Below, one piece after another: positions 13,539 through 22,584 of a stretch of DNA of 28,835 bases. Numbering within the stretch: the first letter of the stretch is position 1; each line of letters begins with the position of its first letter. Source of the stretch: DASUKL01 sp036278755 (lineage in GTDB: Bacteria > Chloroflexota > Limnocylindria > Limnocylindrales > CSP1-4); contig DASUKL010000046.1 in assembly GCA_036278755.1 (NCBI GenBank), forward strand, positions 1 to 28,835. The letters run 5' to 3'. The notes under the pieces were generated by a model, which worked only from the letters and a program-made list of their open reading frames with translations, searched no databases and was not told the DNA's origin. The position numbers were made by a program, and so were the translations under genes.

Positions 13539-15758
13539 TCAGTGGCGGAAGTGGCGCCGTCCGGTGAGGACCATGGCCGCCCCCGCCGCGTCGGCCGCGG
13601 CGATGACCTCGGCATCGCGCACGGAACCGCCGGGCTGGACACAGGCCGTCGCGCCGGCTGTGAGGCAGACCTCGAGGGCATCGGCGAAGGGGAAGAAGGC
13701 GTCCGAGGCGCACACGGCCCCCTGCGCCTGCTCCGGGCCGGCCTTCTCGACGGCCAGGTGGGCGCTGTCGACCCGGCTCATCTGGCCCGCGCCCACGCCC
13801 ACTACCCTCCCCTGACGGGCCAGGACGATGGCGTTGGAGGCGACGTGGCGGCAGACGCGCCAGCAGAAGTCAAGATCGGCCAGCTCCTGGGCCTCGGGTG
13901 CCCGGCGGGTCACCGTCTGCCAGGCCGCCGGGTCGTCGGGGGCCACGTCCGCTTCGGTAGCCAGGATCGCGCCGCCGGCGCTGCGCAGCTCGACGTGGGC
14001 TTGGGGCGGCTGCCCGAGGCCAGGGTCGACGAGCACCCGGAGGGCCGGCTTGCGGGCCAGGACGGGACGGGCCTCGGCCGTCACCTCGGGGGCCAGGACG
14101 ACCTCGAGGAAGACGCTGGTGAGGCGCTCGGCCAAGGCGGCATCGAGGGGCCCGGTGAGGGCCACGACCCCGCCGAAGGCACTCACCGGGTCGCCGGCCA
14201 GGGCCTGCTCCCAGGCCGTCAGGAGGTCGTCCGCCTCCGCCGCGCCGCAGGGATTGCCATGCTTGATGACGGCACAGGCCGGCCCGTGCAGATCCCGGGC
14301 CAGAGCCGCCGCCGCGGCCGCGTCGAGGAGGTTGTTGTAGCTGAGCGGCTTGCCCTGTAGAGGGTCCAGCCCGGCCGCGAAGGGGCCGCTCGCGGGGGCC
14401 GCCCCGGGGTCCCTGTAGACGGCCGCGCGCTGATGGGGGTTCTCGCCGTAGCGCAGCGTTCCCAGCCGCCGCAGGCCCAGATCGATCCGCTCGGGGAAAG
14501 GTGCTCCGTCGCCCTCGGCGGGGCCTATCGGGCCCGGGCTGCCCTCCTCGCTGCCCTTCTCGGCCAGCCCCAGGCGCGCCGGCAGGACCGTAGCGATGTG
14601 GGCGTCGTAGGCGGCCGTGTGGGCGAAGGCCGTGGCGGCCAACCGCCGGCGGGTGGTCTCTCCCAGCGACCCGTCCCGGCGCAGCTCGGCGAGGACCTGG
14701 GGATAGGCGGCCGGTTCGACGACCACGGCCAGCGAGGCATGGTTCTTGGCCGCGGCCCGGACGAGGCTGGGCCCGCCGATGTCGATCTGCTCGATGAGGC
14801 CGTCGAGGTCCAGGTCGCTGCGGCGGGCGGCCTCGGCGAAGGGGTAGAGGTTGACCGCCACGAGGTCGAACGGCTCGATGCCGGCCTCGGCCAGCTGGAC
14901 GGCGTGGTCGGCCAGGCGGCGGTCGGCCAGGATGCCGGCGTGGATGCGGGGGTGGAGCGTCTTGACTCGCCCGTCGAGCATCTCGGGGAAGCCCGTCACG
15001 GCCGCCACGTCGACGACCGCCAGGCCGCCGTCGCGCAGGGCGCGGGCCGTGCCCCCGGTGGAGACGAGCTCGAAGCCGAGGTCGGCCAGGCCGCGGGCGA
15101 AGTCCAGCAGGCCCGTCTTGTCGGAGACCGAAAGGAGCGCCCGGCGGGGGGCCGGCAGGTTCGCCGCGCGGGCCGGATCGAGGATCACGCGGCGCCCCTC
15201 ACGGCGCAGCGCGCCACCGGCCAGCAGTGCCACGGCCCGCGGCAGCAGCCGATGCTCCACCGTGTGCAGGCGCGCGGCCAGGCCGGCCTCGTCGTCGTCC
15301 GGGCGGACGGCCACGGGCTCCTGGAGGACGATCGGGCCGCCGTCGAGCTGCGCGTCGACGAGGTGGACGGTCACTCCCGTGAGGGCCACGCCGGCGGCCA
15401 GCGCGTCACGCACGGCGTGGGCCCCTGGGAAGGCCGGCAGGAGCGAGGGGTGGACGTTGAGGAGGCGATCCGGCCAGCCGGCGAGCACCTGCGGTCCGAT
15501 GCGGCGCATGAAACCCGCCAGGGCGATGAGCTCGATGCCCGCCTCGCCGAGGGCCTGAGCCAGGGCCTCGTCCCACGGCTCCGGGCCCAGGAGGAGCGTG
15601 GGCAGGCCCGCGGCCGCGGCGGCCTCGAGGGCCGGGCAGGGTCGATCGGCGAAGACGAGCCGCAGCCTGCCACCCAGCAGGCCGCGAGACTCCACCGCCC
15701 GCAGCGCGGCCAGGTTCGTGCCCTGGCCGGAGACGCCCACGGCGATGGCGACGCTCAC
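13539..15758 (-). CDS. purH: PurN-PurH fusion: GAR formyltransferase + AICAR formyltransferase/IMP cyclohydrolase
   Basis: One uninterrupted 739-residue protein carries two purine enzymes. Residues 1 to about 185 are PurN: VSGQGTNLAAL near the N-terminus, then LNVHPSLLPAFPG with Asn101 and His103, and VDAQLDGGPIVLQ with Asp139, which correspond to the catalytic Asn/His/Asp of the family. A short linker leads to PurH at about residue 205. PurH has the IMP cyclohydrolase domain (LLSVSDKTGLLDFARGL, STGGTARAL, GRVKTLHPRIHAGIL) and then the formyltransferase domain with LRYGENPHQ, the KHGNPCG active-site motif (Lys499-His500) and SDAFFPFAD. Both formyl transfers use 10-formyl-tetrahydrofolate. The GTG start overlaps the purM stop (GTGA), with GGGAGG just upstream. 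It is the last gene of the purine operon. Confidence 0.95.
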   Translation of the reverse strand: MSVAIAVGVSGQGTNLAALRAVESRGLLGGRLRLVFADRPCPALEAAAAAGLPTLLLGPEPWDEALAQALGEAGIELIALAGFMRRIGPQVLAGWPDRLLNVHPSLLPAFPGAHAVRDALAAGVALTGVTVHLVDAQLDGGPIVLQEPVAVRPDDDEAGLAARLHTVEHRLLPRAVALLAGGALRREGRRVILDPARAANLPAPRRALLSVSDKTGLLDFARGLADLGFELVSTGGTARALRDGGLAVVDVAAVTGFPEMLDGRVKTLHPRIHAGILADRRLADHAVQLAEAGIEPFDLVAVNLYPFAEAARRSDLDLDGLIEQIDIGGPSLVRAAAKNHASLAVVVEPAAYPQVLAELRRDGSLGETTRRRLAATAFAHTAAYDAHIATVLPARLGLAEKGSEEGSPGPIGPAEGDGAPFPERIDLGLRRLGTLRYGENPHQRAAVYRDPGAAPASGPFAAGLDPLQGKPLSYNNLLDAAAAAALARDLHGPACAVIKHGNPCGAAEADDLLTAWEQALAGDPVSAFGGVVALTGPLDAALAERLTSVFLEVVLAPEVTAEARPVLARKPALRVLVDPGLGQPPQAHVELRSAGGAILATEADVAPDDPAAWQTVTRRAPEAQELADLDFCWRVCRHVASNAIVLARQGRVVGVGAGQMSRVDSAHLAVEKAGPEQAQGAVCASDAFFPFADALEVCLTAGATACVQPGGSVRDAEVIAAADAAGAAMVLTGRRHFRH

Positions 15759-16891
15759 GCGACCTCCCGATAGCGCGGCCCTTCGTCGGACGCCACGACG
15801 CGCCCGATCGGCCAGGCCGGCACGCCCCCCTGGCCCAGCGCTGCCACGGCGAGGTCCGCGGCCGCCTCGGGCACGACGGCGACCATGCCCAGGCCACCAT
15901 TGAACGTGGCCCGCGCCTCGGCGCCGTCGAGGCCGGCCAGGGTGGCCAGGAGGCGGTGGATGGCCGGCACGGGCCAGGTGCCCGTCCGGACCTCCGCGGC
16001 CAGCTCTTCGGGCAGGGCCCGCGGCACGTTGCCCGGCAGGCCGCCGCCGGTGACGTGGGCCAGGCCGTGGAGGTCGTGGCCGGCTGCCCGCAATGCGGCC
16101 CGGAGGGCCAGCACGTCCGGCGTGTAGACGCGGCTGGGCTCGAGGAGGACGTCGCCCAGAGTGGCGCGCTCATGCTCAGGCTCCTCGATCGCCAGCCGCT
16201 CCAGGGCGGCGCCGCCCAGCCGCTCCCCGACGAGGGCCGCGTATGGGACCTCCAGGGCCAGCTCGTGCTCGGCCAGCACGGCCCGGACGAGGGAGTAGCC
16301 CGTGGCCCGCAGGCCTCCGGCGGCCAGGCCCACGAGCACGTCCCCGGCCTGGGCCGATCGCCCGTCGAGGTAGTCCTCCCGGGCCACGAGGCCCACGCAG
16401 AAGCCGGCCAGGTCGAACTGCTCGGGGTCCATGAGGCCCGGGTGCTCGGCCGTCTCGCCGCCTACCAGGGCGCAGCCGGCCGCGGCGCAGGCACGGCCCA
16501 CCCCGGCCACGATCTCGGCCACGACCTCGGGCACGACCCGGCCGACGGCCAGGTAGTCGAGGAGGAACAGCGGCCGCGCGCCGTGGCACACGACGTCGTC
16601 GATGTTGTAGGCCACGACGTCCTGGCCTACGGTGTCGTAGCGGCCCAGGCGCTCGGCGATGGCCGTCTTCGTGCCCACCCCGTCGGCGCCGGCGACGAGG
16701 AGCTGATCCCGGCCGTCCGGCAGGGCCACCGCGGCGCCGAAGCCGCCGAGACCGCCGACGACCTCGACCCCGGCCCCCGCTCCGGCGCCCTGGTCGGCTC
16801 CGAGCGCCGTCAGTCGGGCCCGCATGAGCTCGATCGCCCGATCGCCGGCCGCGACGTCGACCCCCGCCCGTCGGTAGGCCTCCCGGATCAT
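15755..16891 (-). CDS. purM: Phosphoribosylformylglycinamidine cyclo-ligase (AIR synthetase)
   Basis: This 378-residue PurM closes FGAM to AIR using ATP. Family motifs run in order: LLVAGADGVGTKTAIAERL, GQDVVAYNIDDVVCHGARPL, ALVGGETAEHPGLM, DVLVGLAAGGLRATGYSLVR and AHVTGGGLPGNVPRALP, with FNGGLGMVAVV near the C-terminus. The open frame runs far upstream as a shadow of purF; the true start is ATG 16891, which overlaps the purF stop by 4 nt (ATGA) with a GAGGG just before it. It overlaps the purN/purH start by 4 nt at its other end. Length and motifs are normal. Confidence 0.97.
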   Translation of the reverse strand: MIREAYRRAGVDVAAGDRAIELMRARLTALGADQGAGAGAGVEVVGGLGGFGAAVALPDGRDQLLVAGADGVGTKTAIAERLGRYDTVGQDVVAYNIDDVVCHGARPLFLLDYLAVGRVVPEVVAEIVAGVGRACAAAGCALVGGETAEHPGLMDPEQFDLAGFCVGLVAREDYLDGRSAQAGDVLVGLAAGGLRATGYSLVRAVLAEHELALEVPYAALVGERLGGAALERLAIEEPEHERATLGDVLLEPSRVYTPDVLALRAALRAAGHDLHGLAHVTGGGLPGNVPRALPEELAAEVRTGTWPVPAIHRLLATLAGLDGAEARATFNGGLGMVAVVPEAAADLAVAALGQGGVPAWPIGRVVASDEGPRYREVA

Positions 16892-18351
16892 CCGGCCCTC
16901 ACCAGCGGCTCGCCGGCCGGTCCGTCGACCTGGCCGGCCGCGGTCCCGGGTCCATCGATCCCGGTCCCGGGCTCGAGGATGAACTTGTGGGCCGCCACGT
17001 CGTACGGCACGGGCTCCGGATAGTGGCCGTCGAAGCAGGCGAAGCAGAACTGCTCGTAGGGCAGCTCGAGGGCCGCCAGGACGCCCTCGATGGAGAGGTA
17101 GGCCAGCGAATCCGCCCCCACATGGCGGCGGATGCCATCGACATCGAGGCGCGCGGCGATGAGCTCCGTCTCGATCGAGGTGTCGATGCCGTAGAAGCAG
17201 GGGTGGTAGATGGGCGGGGCGCTGATGCGCAGGTGGACCTCGGCCGCCCCGGCCCGACGCAGGAGGGCCACGATCTGGCGGGTCGTCGTGCCGCGCACGA
17301 TCGAGTCGTCCACGACCACCAACCGGCGGCCGCGGACCTGTTCGCGCAGGACGGAGAGCTTCATGTCCACGCCCCGCTGGCGCTGCCGCTGGCTGGGCTG
17401 GATGAAGGTCCGCCCGGCATAGCGGTTCTTGACCATACCCTCGCGGTACGGCAGGCCGCTGCCCTCGGCATAGCCGACCGCGGCCGGGGCGCCCGTGTCG
17501 GGCACGGGCACGACCACGTCGGCCTCCACCGGCGCCTCGCGGGCCAGGGCCTCGCCCATCCGCCGCCGGGCCTCGTACAGGCTGCGCCCCAGGAGGTAGG
17601 AATCGGGGCGGGCGAAGTAGATGAGCTCGAAGACGCAGAGCCGTTCCTGGCCCTCGGCGAAGATGACCGAGCGGGGCGGCTGACCGGCCTCCAGGATGAC
17701 CATCTCGCCCGGCGCCACGTCGCGGACCACCTCCGCCCCGAGCAGCTCGAGGGCCGCCGTCTCCGAGGCCAGGGCCCAGCCGCCGCCCCCCGGCAGGCGG
17801 CCCAGGGAGAGCGGCCGGAAGCCGAACGGATCGCGCAGGCCGATGACCTGGCGCTCGTCCATGACGACCAGGGCGTAGGCCCCCCGGACGGCCGGCAGGA
17901 GGCCCAGGAGGGCCGCGACGAGGTCCGCCTCGGGGGCCGCGGCGAGGAGGGCCGTGAGGACCTCCGTGTCGGTCGTGCCCTGCAGGCTGCTCCGGCCGCC
18001 GGGCAGCCGGGCCAGGAGCTCGCGGGTGTTGACGAGGTTGCCGTTGTGACCCACGGCCACGGTCCTCCGGGGGCCCAGGCGGAAGGCCGGTTGGCTGTTC
18101 TCCCAGAGGGTGGAGCCGGTGGTCGAGTAGCGGCAATGGGCGATGGCCGCCTCGCCCCGCAGCGAAGGCAGGCGCCGTTCGTCGAGGACCGTGGCCACCA
18201 TGCCCAGGTCCTTGTAGACCATGACCCCCTCGCCGTCGCTGACCGCCACGCCGGCTGATTCCTGACCCCGATGCTGGAGGGCGAAGAGTCCCAGGGCGGC
18301 CAGGCCCGCGGCCTGCTGGCCGGGGCTCACGACGCCGACGACGCCGCACAT
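16888..18351 (-). CDS. purF: Amidophosphoribosyltransferase, 4Fe-4S type
   Basis: This 487-residue enzyme carries out the first committed step, PRPP plus glutamine to phosphoribosylamine. The Ntn-type glutaminase starts MCGVVG, with Cys2 as nucleophile after Met removal and no visible propeptide. HCRYSTTGS and VGHNGNLVN follow. The transferase domain has the PRPP loop VVVDDSIVRGTTT (about 345-357). Four cysteines, 239 (ERLCVFELIYFARPDS), 385 (YHPCFYGID), 436 and 439 (FCFACFDG), match the iron-sulfur ligands of Bacillus-type PurF, so this is the oxygen-sensitive, 4Fe-4S class. ATG 18351 lies 1 nt after the purL stop, with GAGGAG 7 nt upstream. The 3' end overlaps purM. Confidence 0.98.
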   Translation of the reverse strand: MCGVVGVVSPGQQAAGLAALGLFALQHRGQESAGVAVSDGEGVMVYKDLGMVATVLDERRLPSLRGEAAIAHCRYSTTGSTLWENSQPAFRLGPRRTVAVGHNGNLVNTRELLARLPGGRSSLQGTTDTEVLTALLAAAPEADLVAALLGLLPAVRGAYALVVMDERQVIGLRDPFGFRPLSLGRLPGGGGWALASETAALELLGAEVVRDVAPGEMVILEAGQPPRSVIFAEGQERLCVFELIYFARPDSYLLGRSLYEARRRMGEALAREAPVEADVVVPVPDTGAPAAVGYAEGSGLPYREGMVKNRYAGRTFIQPSQRQRQRGVDMKLSVLREQVRGRRLVVVDDSIVRGTTTRQIVALLRRAGAAEVHLRISAPPIYHPCFYGIDTSIETELIAARLDVDGIRRHVGADSLAYLSIEGVLAALELPYEQFCFACFDGHYPEPVPYDVAAHKFILEPGTGIDGPGTAAGQVDGPAGEPLVRAG

Positions 18352-18352
18352 C

Positions 18353-20749
18353 TCAGGTCTCCTCGCCGAGGGCCCGGGGCAGGGCCCGCTCCCAGGCCGA
18401 GCGGAGGGCAGCCAGGGGTTCGTCGAGGGCGTCGGCCACGCCCGCGCCGCGGTCTTCGGCCGCGCCGGTGGCCCCTTCCCCCACGAGGCGGATGAGGATC
18501 CGGCCGCTGTCGACGACCGTGCCCAGGCGGGTCAGCGGCAGGCCGTGCTGGCGGGCCAGAGCGGCCAGCCGCGGCCAGGCGGCGGGGTCCAGCGAGACGA
18601 CCGCCCGGCTGGGGCTCTCGCCGAACAGCTCGATCGCCGGCGCCGACCCCACGGGCAGCTCGAGGCTCACGCCCAGACCCGACCAGATGGCGGCCTCGGC
18701 GATGGCCACCGCCAGGCCGCCGCCCGAGACGTCCTGGGCCGAACGCAGCAGGCCCTCCTCCGCGGCGGCCACGAGCAGCTGCTGGAGGGCCGCCTCGCGG
18801 GCCAGGTCGAGGGTCGGCGGGCGATCGTCCGGGGCGGCCCCGGCCAGGGCGGCGTAGGCCGAGCCCGCCAGCCCGGGCACCACCGTGCCCAGCAGGGCCA
18901 CGATGTCCCCGACGGCCTGGAAGGCCGGCTCGACGTGTCGCGCGGCGTCGTCGAGGAGGCCCACCACGCCGATCTGGGTCGTGGGGGCGATCGGCCGCCC
19001 GTCGGCCTCGTTGTAGAGGCTGACGTTGCCGCCCACGACCGGGAGGCCCAGTCCGCGGGCCGCATCGGCCACCCCGCGGACGGCCTCGCGCAAGGCCCAC
19101 GCCTCCTCCGGCCGGGTCGGGTCGCCCAGGTTGAGGCCATCGGTGAGGCCCAGCGGCCGAGCCCCCGTGACGGCCACGTTGCGGCTGCATTCGGCCACGG
19201 CCAGGGCGGCGCCGAGATAGGGATCCAGGGCCCCCACCGCGGCACAGGCATCGGTGGCCATGACCAGGCCCTGGCCCGTGGCCTTGAGGCGCAGGACCGC
19301 CGCGCCGTGCTGCGGACCGCAGACCGTGTCGCCGCCGACCGTGGCGTCGTACTGCCGGCTGACCCAGGCCCGCGAGCCCAGCTCGGGGCCGCCGAGGAGG
19401 GCTTCCAGGACGAGCCCCGGATCCATGCCCCGCTCCGGCAGACCGTCGTGGACCACCTGCGGCGCGCCCGGGGCGGGGGCCAGGCGCCGGCGGACCGGAG
19501 CGCGCCAGGCTCGGTCGTGGACGATGGCCTCCGAGGCCAGGGCCGCGGCCGGCAGGCTGGCCAGCACCGTGGCCCCAGGTCGTGGCTCGCCGTGTTCGTC
19601 GAGGCCGCCGGTGACGATCCGCAGCAGCCGATCGTCGGTCACCCGGCCCACGACCGCCGCGGGCAGCCCCCAGCGGGCGCAGACGGCCTGGACCTCGGCC
19701 AGCCGCTCGGGGGCCACGATGGCCAGCATCCGTTCCTGGCTCTCGCTGGTCATGACCTCGTCGGGCGTCATGCCCTCCGCCCGCCGGGGCACGGCATCGA
19801 GGTCGATGGACAGGCCCCGACCGCCACGGTCGGCCATCTCCGAGGCAGCACAGGTCAGGCCCGCCGCGCCCAGGTCGCCCAGACCCTCGAGCAGGCCGGC
19901 GGCCACGAGCTCGAGGCTGACCTCCATGAGCAGCTTGCCGGCGAAGGGATCGCCGACCTGGACGCTGGGCCGCTTCGAGCCGACCGACGCACCGCCCCCC
20001 GGGGCTCCGCCGGCGCCGCCCATGGTGGCCGAGGCCAGGACGCTGGCCCCACCGATGCCGTCGCGACCGGTGGGCGAGCCGTAGAGGACGGCCAGGTCCC
20101 CGACCCGGGTCGCCGCGGCGCGCATGAGGTTGCGCTGTTCGAGGAGGCCCACGGCCATGACGTTGACCAGCGGATCGTGGCGATAGCTCGCCTCGAAGAC
20201 GAGCTCGCCACCGACCGTCGGTACGCCCACGCAGTTGCCGTAGCTGCCCACGCCCCGCACCACGCCGCGCACGAGGTGGCGCACCTGCGGATCGTCCGGC
20301 GGGCCGAACTTGAGGGCGTCGAGGATGGCGATGGGCCGGGCGCCCATGGCCACGATGTCGCGCAGGATGCCGCCCACGCCAGTTGCCGCGCCCTGGAACG
20401 GCTCGACCGCGCTGGGGTGGTTGTGCGACTCGAGCTTGAAGCAGACGGCCAGGCCGCCGCCCAGGTCCATCGCGCCGGCGTTCTCGCCCGGGCCGGCCAC
20501 GACCCCCGGACCGCCGCTGGGCAGCGTCCGCAGCAGGAGGCGGGAGCTCTTGTACGAGCAGTGCTCGCTCCACATGACGCCGAACATGGCCAGCTCGAGG
20601 TCGTTGGGCGCACGGCCCAGGCGCTCCACGATGGCCGCCAGCTCGTCGTCGGTGAGGCCCAGGGCCCGGTGTCGCGGCTCGCCCGAGGCCCGCTCGGTCG
20701 GCTCGCTCGGCTCGCCCGGACCGGCTGACTCGACGGCCAGGCTCGTCAC
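18353..20749 (-). CDS. purL: FGAM synthase, PurL subunit (small type)
   Basis: This 798-residue synthetase subunit converts FGAR to FGAM with ammonia delivered by PurQ and bridged by PurS. It is the small PurL that lacks a fused glutaminase, consistent with purS and purQ just upstream. Motifs include MWSEHCSYKSSR, FKLESHNHPSAVEPFQGAATGVGGI, GSYGNCVGVPTVGGE, TSESQERMLAIV, VVGGNVSLYNEADG and QDVSGGGLAVAIAEAA. The open frame extends 36 codons further, but GTG 20749 overlaps the purQ stop by 4 nt (GTGA), matching the coupling used all along this operon. The length of about 800 is somewhat greater than the usual 730-740. Confidence 0.97.
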   Translation of the reverse strand: MTSLAVESAGPGEPSEPTERASGEPRHRALGLTDDELAAIVERLGRAPNDLELAMFGVMWSEHCSYKSSRLLLRTLPSGGPGVVAGPGENAGAMDLGGGLAVCFKLESHNHPSAVEPFQGAATGVGGILRDIVAMGARPIAILDALKFGPPDDPQVRHLVRGVVRGVGSYGNCVGVPTVGGELVFEASYRHDPLVNVMAVGLLEQRNLMRAAATRVGDLAVLYGSPTGRDGIGGASVLASATMGGAGGAPGGGASVGSKRPSVQVGDPFAGKLLMEVSLELVAAGLLEGLGDLGAAGLTCAASEMADRGGRGLSIDLDAVPRRAEGMTPDEVMTSESQERMLAIVAPERLAEVQAVCARWGLPAAVVGRVTDDRLLRIVTGGLDEHGEPRPGATVLASLPAAALASEAIVHDRAWRAPVRRRLAPAPGAPQVVHDGLPERGMDPGLVLEALLGGPELGSRAWVSRQYDATVGGDTVCGPQHGAAVLRLKATGQGLVMATDACAAVGALDPYLGAALAVAECSRNVAVTGARPLGLTDGLNLGDPTRPEEAWALREAVRGVADAARGLGLPVVGGNVSLYNEADGRPIAPTTQIGVVGLLDDAARHVEPAFQAVGDIVALLGTVVPGLAGSAYAALAGAAPDDRPPTLDLAREAALQQLLVAAAEEGLLRSAQDVSGGGLAVAIAEAAIWSGLGVSLELPVGSAPAIELFGESPSRAVVSLDPAAWPRLAALARQHGLPLTRLGTVVDSGRILIRLVGEGATGAAEDRGAGVADALDEPLAALRSAWERALPRALGEET

Positions 20750-21426
20750 GCGGCCATCCGGGCCGCGCCGGCCACCAGCGAGCGGAAGAGCAGCAGCCCG
20801 TCGTCCGATCCCAGGAGCGGCTCCACGGCCCGCTCGGGATGGGGCATCAGCCCGCACACCCGGCCGTTCTCGCTGAGCACCCCGGCCACGTCGCGCAGCG
20901 AGCCGTTAGGGTTGCCCTCCGGCAGGGCATAGCGGAAGAGCACCCTGCCGCGGGCCTCCAGGGCATCCAGTTCGGGGTCCGGCAGGACGTAGCAGCCCTC
21001 GCCGTGCGCCACCGGCAGGCGCAGCATCGTCCCGGCCGGGATGGCCGCGCTGAAGGGCGTGTCGTGGCGGGTCACGGCCAGGCGGACCCAGCGATGCTCG
21101 AAGCGCAGCGAGGCGTTGCGCAGGAGGGCTCCCGGCAGCAGGCGGGCCTCGGTCAGGACCTGGAAGCCGTTGCAGATGCCGAGCACCAGACCGCCCTGCT
21201 CGGCGTGTTCGCGGACCGCGGCCATGACCGGGCTGAAGCGGGCCAGCGCCCCGGCCCGCAGATAGTCGCCGTGGGCGAACCCGCCGGGCAGGATCACCAG
21301 CTCGGCGCCCTGGAGGTCGGGCCGCTCGTGCCACAGGGCCACCGCCTCCGCGCCGGCCAGGCGCGCGGCATGGAGGGCATCGCGGTCGCAGTTCGAGCCG
21401 GGGAAGACGATCACGCCGACCTTCAT
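20746..21426 (-). CDS. purQ: FGAM synthase, PurQ glutaminase subunit
   Basis: This 226-residue class I glutamine amidotransferase provides ammonia to PurL. It starts KVGVIVFPGSNCDRD and continues ILPGGFAHGDYLRAGALAR. The triad is visible as Cys85 in LGICNGFQVL and His196/Glu198 in LMPHPERA. ATG 21426 overlaps the purS stop by 4 nt (ATGA), and its stop overlaps the purL GTG by 4 nt, so the three subunits of the complex are made by coupled translation. Confidence 0.98.
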   Translation of the reverse strand: MKVGVIVFPGSNCDRDALHAARLAGAEAVALWHERPDLQGAELVILPGGFAHGDYLRAGALARFSPVMAAVREHAEQGGLVLGICNGFQVLTEARLLPGALLRNASLRFEHRWVRLAVTRHDTPFSAAIPAGTMLRLPVAHGEGCYVLPDPELDALEARGRVLFRYALPEGNPNGSLRDVAGVLSENGRVCGLMPHPERAVEPLLGSDDGLLLFRSLVAGAARMAA

Positions 21427-21686
21427 ACCACCGGCTCCTCCAGGGGCTCCACCCGCCAGGCCTCGATGAGCGGGTTGGCCAGCAGCTCGGCCGCCAGGCG
21501 CTCGGCCACCGCCCGGGCGGCGCCGGCGTCCGCGGCGTCGACCGCCAGCTCGACCCGCCGGCCCACGCGGACGTCGTGGACGCCGCTCACGTCCAGGTGG
21601 CCCAGGCCGCCCTCCACCGCGCGGCCCTGCGGGTCGAGGATGCCGGCCCGGGGCATGACCGAGACGACGAAGCGGTAGGCGCTCAC
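21423..21686 (-). CDS. purS: FGAM synthase, PurS subunit
   Basis: This 87-residue protein has the PurS fold: YRFVVSVMPRAGILDPQGRAV, then GVHDVRVGRRVELAV and a C-terminal ELLANPLIEAWRVE. PurS bridges PurQ and PurL and is needed for ammonia channelling in organisms with the small PurL. The GTG start at 21686 lies 10 nt after the purC stop with no strong Shine-Dalgarno sequence, and its stop overlaps the purQ ATG. Confidence 0.96.
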   Translation of the reverse strand: MSAYRFVVSVMPRAGILDPQGRAVEGGLGHLDVSGVHDVRVGRRVELAVDAADAGAARAVAERLAAELLANPLIEAWRVEPLEEPVV

Positions 21687-21696
21687 GGGAGCAGGC

Positions 21697-22584
21697 TCAT
21701 GGGCCGACGTGATCCTCCTGCCGGTAACGCTCGAAGCGGCCTCCCGTGAGGCGTTCGAAGGCCTCGACGTAACGGCCCCGGGTACCGGCCACGACCTCCG
21801 CCGGCAGCTCCGGCCCGGGGGGGCGGTGGTCCCAGCCCGAGGCGTCGAGCCAGTCGCGCAGGTACTGCTTGTCGAAGCTGGCCTGGGGTCCGCCCGGGGC
21901 GTACGCGGCGGCGTCCCAGTAGCGGCTCGAATCGGGCGTCAGGAGCTCGTCGACGAGGAGCAGCCGCCCATCGGGCTCGCCGAGGCCGAACTCGAACTTC
22001 GTGTCGGCCAGGATGAGGCCGGCCGCCGCCGCCCGGGCGGCGGCGAAGCGGTACAGCGTCAGGGCTGCGGCGCGGACCTCATCGGCCAGGGCCGTCGAAC
22101 CGACCAGCCGGACGAACGTCGCGTCGTCCACGAGCTCGTCATGGCGGCCCCCCTCCTCCTTCGTCGAGGGCGTGACGATCGGTTCGGGCAGGCGGTCCGA
22201 CTCGCGCAGGCCGGCCGGCAGGCGCTGGCCGGCGATGCCGCCGCGCTCCCGATACGCCGCCCAGCCGTTGCCGGAGAGGTAGCCGCGGACGATGACCTCC
22301 ACCGGCAGGACCCGGGCCCGGCGGCAGATCATGGCCCGGCCGCGCACGTCCGGGTCGTCGGGCACGCCCAGGAGGTGATTGGGCACGATGTCCGCGGTGG
22401 CCGCGAACCAGGCCCGCGAGAGGCCGGTCAGGACGGCCCCCTTGTCGGGGATGGGCGTGGGCAGGACGACGTCGAAGGCGCTCACCCGGTCGCTGGCCAC
22501 GAGCAGCAGGCGCTCGTCGTCGAGCGCGTAGAGGTCCCGCACCTTGCCTCGCCGGAGATACGTCCGCGGTTCAGTCGAGAGCAC
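21697..22584 (-). CDS. purC: SAICAR synthetase
   Basis: This 295-residue PurC condenses CAIR with aspartate using ATP. Motifs: LRRGKVRDLYALDDERLLLV, ASDRVSAFDVVLPTPIPDKG, EVIVRGYLSGNGWAAY, ILADTKFEFGL and the signature LTPDSSRYWDAAAY. Length and C-terminal DKQYLRDWL correspond to the longer (yeast-like) PurC class. The open frame runs 22 codons further, but GTG 22584 is favoured by a perfect AAGGAGG 6 nt upstream. With that start it overlaps the end of purB by 14 nt. Confidence 0.97.
   Translation of the reverse strand: MLSTEPRTYLRRGKVRDLYALDDERLLLVASDRVSAFDVVLPTPIPDKGAVLTGLSRAWFAATADIVPNHLLGVPDDPDVRGRAMICRRARVLPVEVIVRGYLSGNGWAAYRERGGIAGQRLPAGLRESDRLPEPIVTPSTKEEGGRHDELVDDATFVRLVGSTALADEVRAAALTLYRFAAARAAAAGLILADTKFEFGLGEPDGRLLLVDELLTPDSSRYWDAAAYAPGGPQASFDKQYLRDWLDASGWDHRPPGPELPAEVVAGTRGRYVEAFERLTGGRFERYRQEDHVGP

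Noticed and set aside
16892..18349. Extension of the purM frame by almost 500 codons into purF
   Set aside because: The extra part is an Arg/Gly/Pro-rich shadow of purF, and the ATGA overlap at 16891 gives a normal PurM.
18327..20573. A 748-codon open frame on the minus strand over purL
   Set aside because: It is a different frame of the clear purL gene with Arg/Gly-rich shadow composition.
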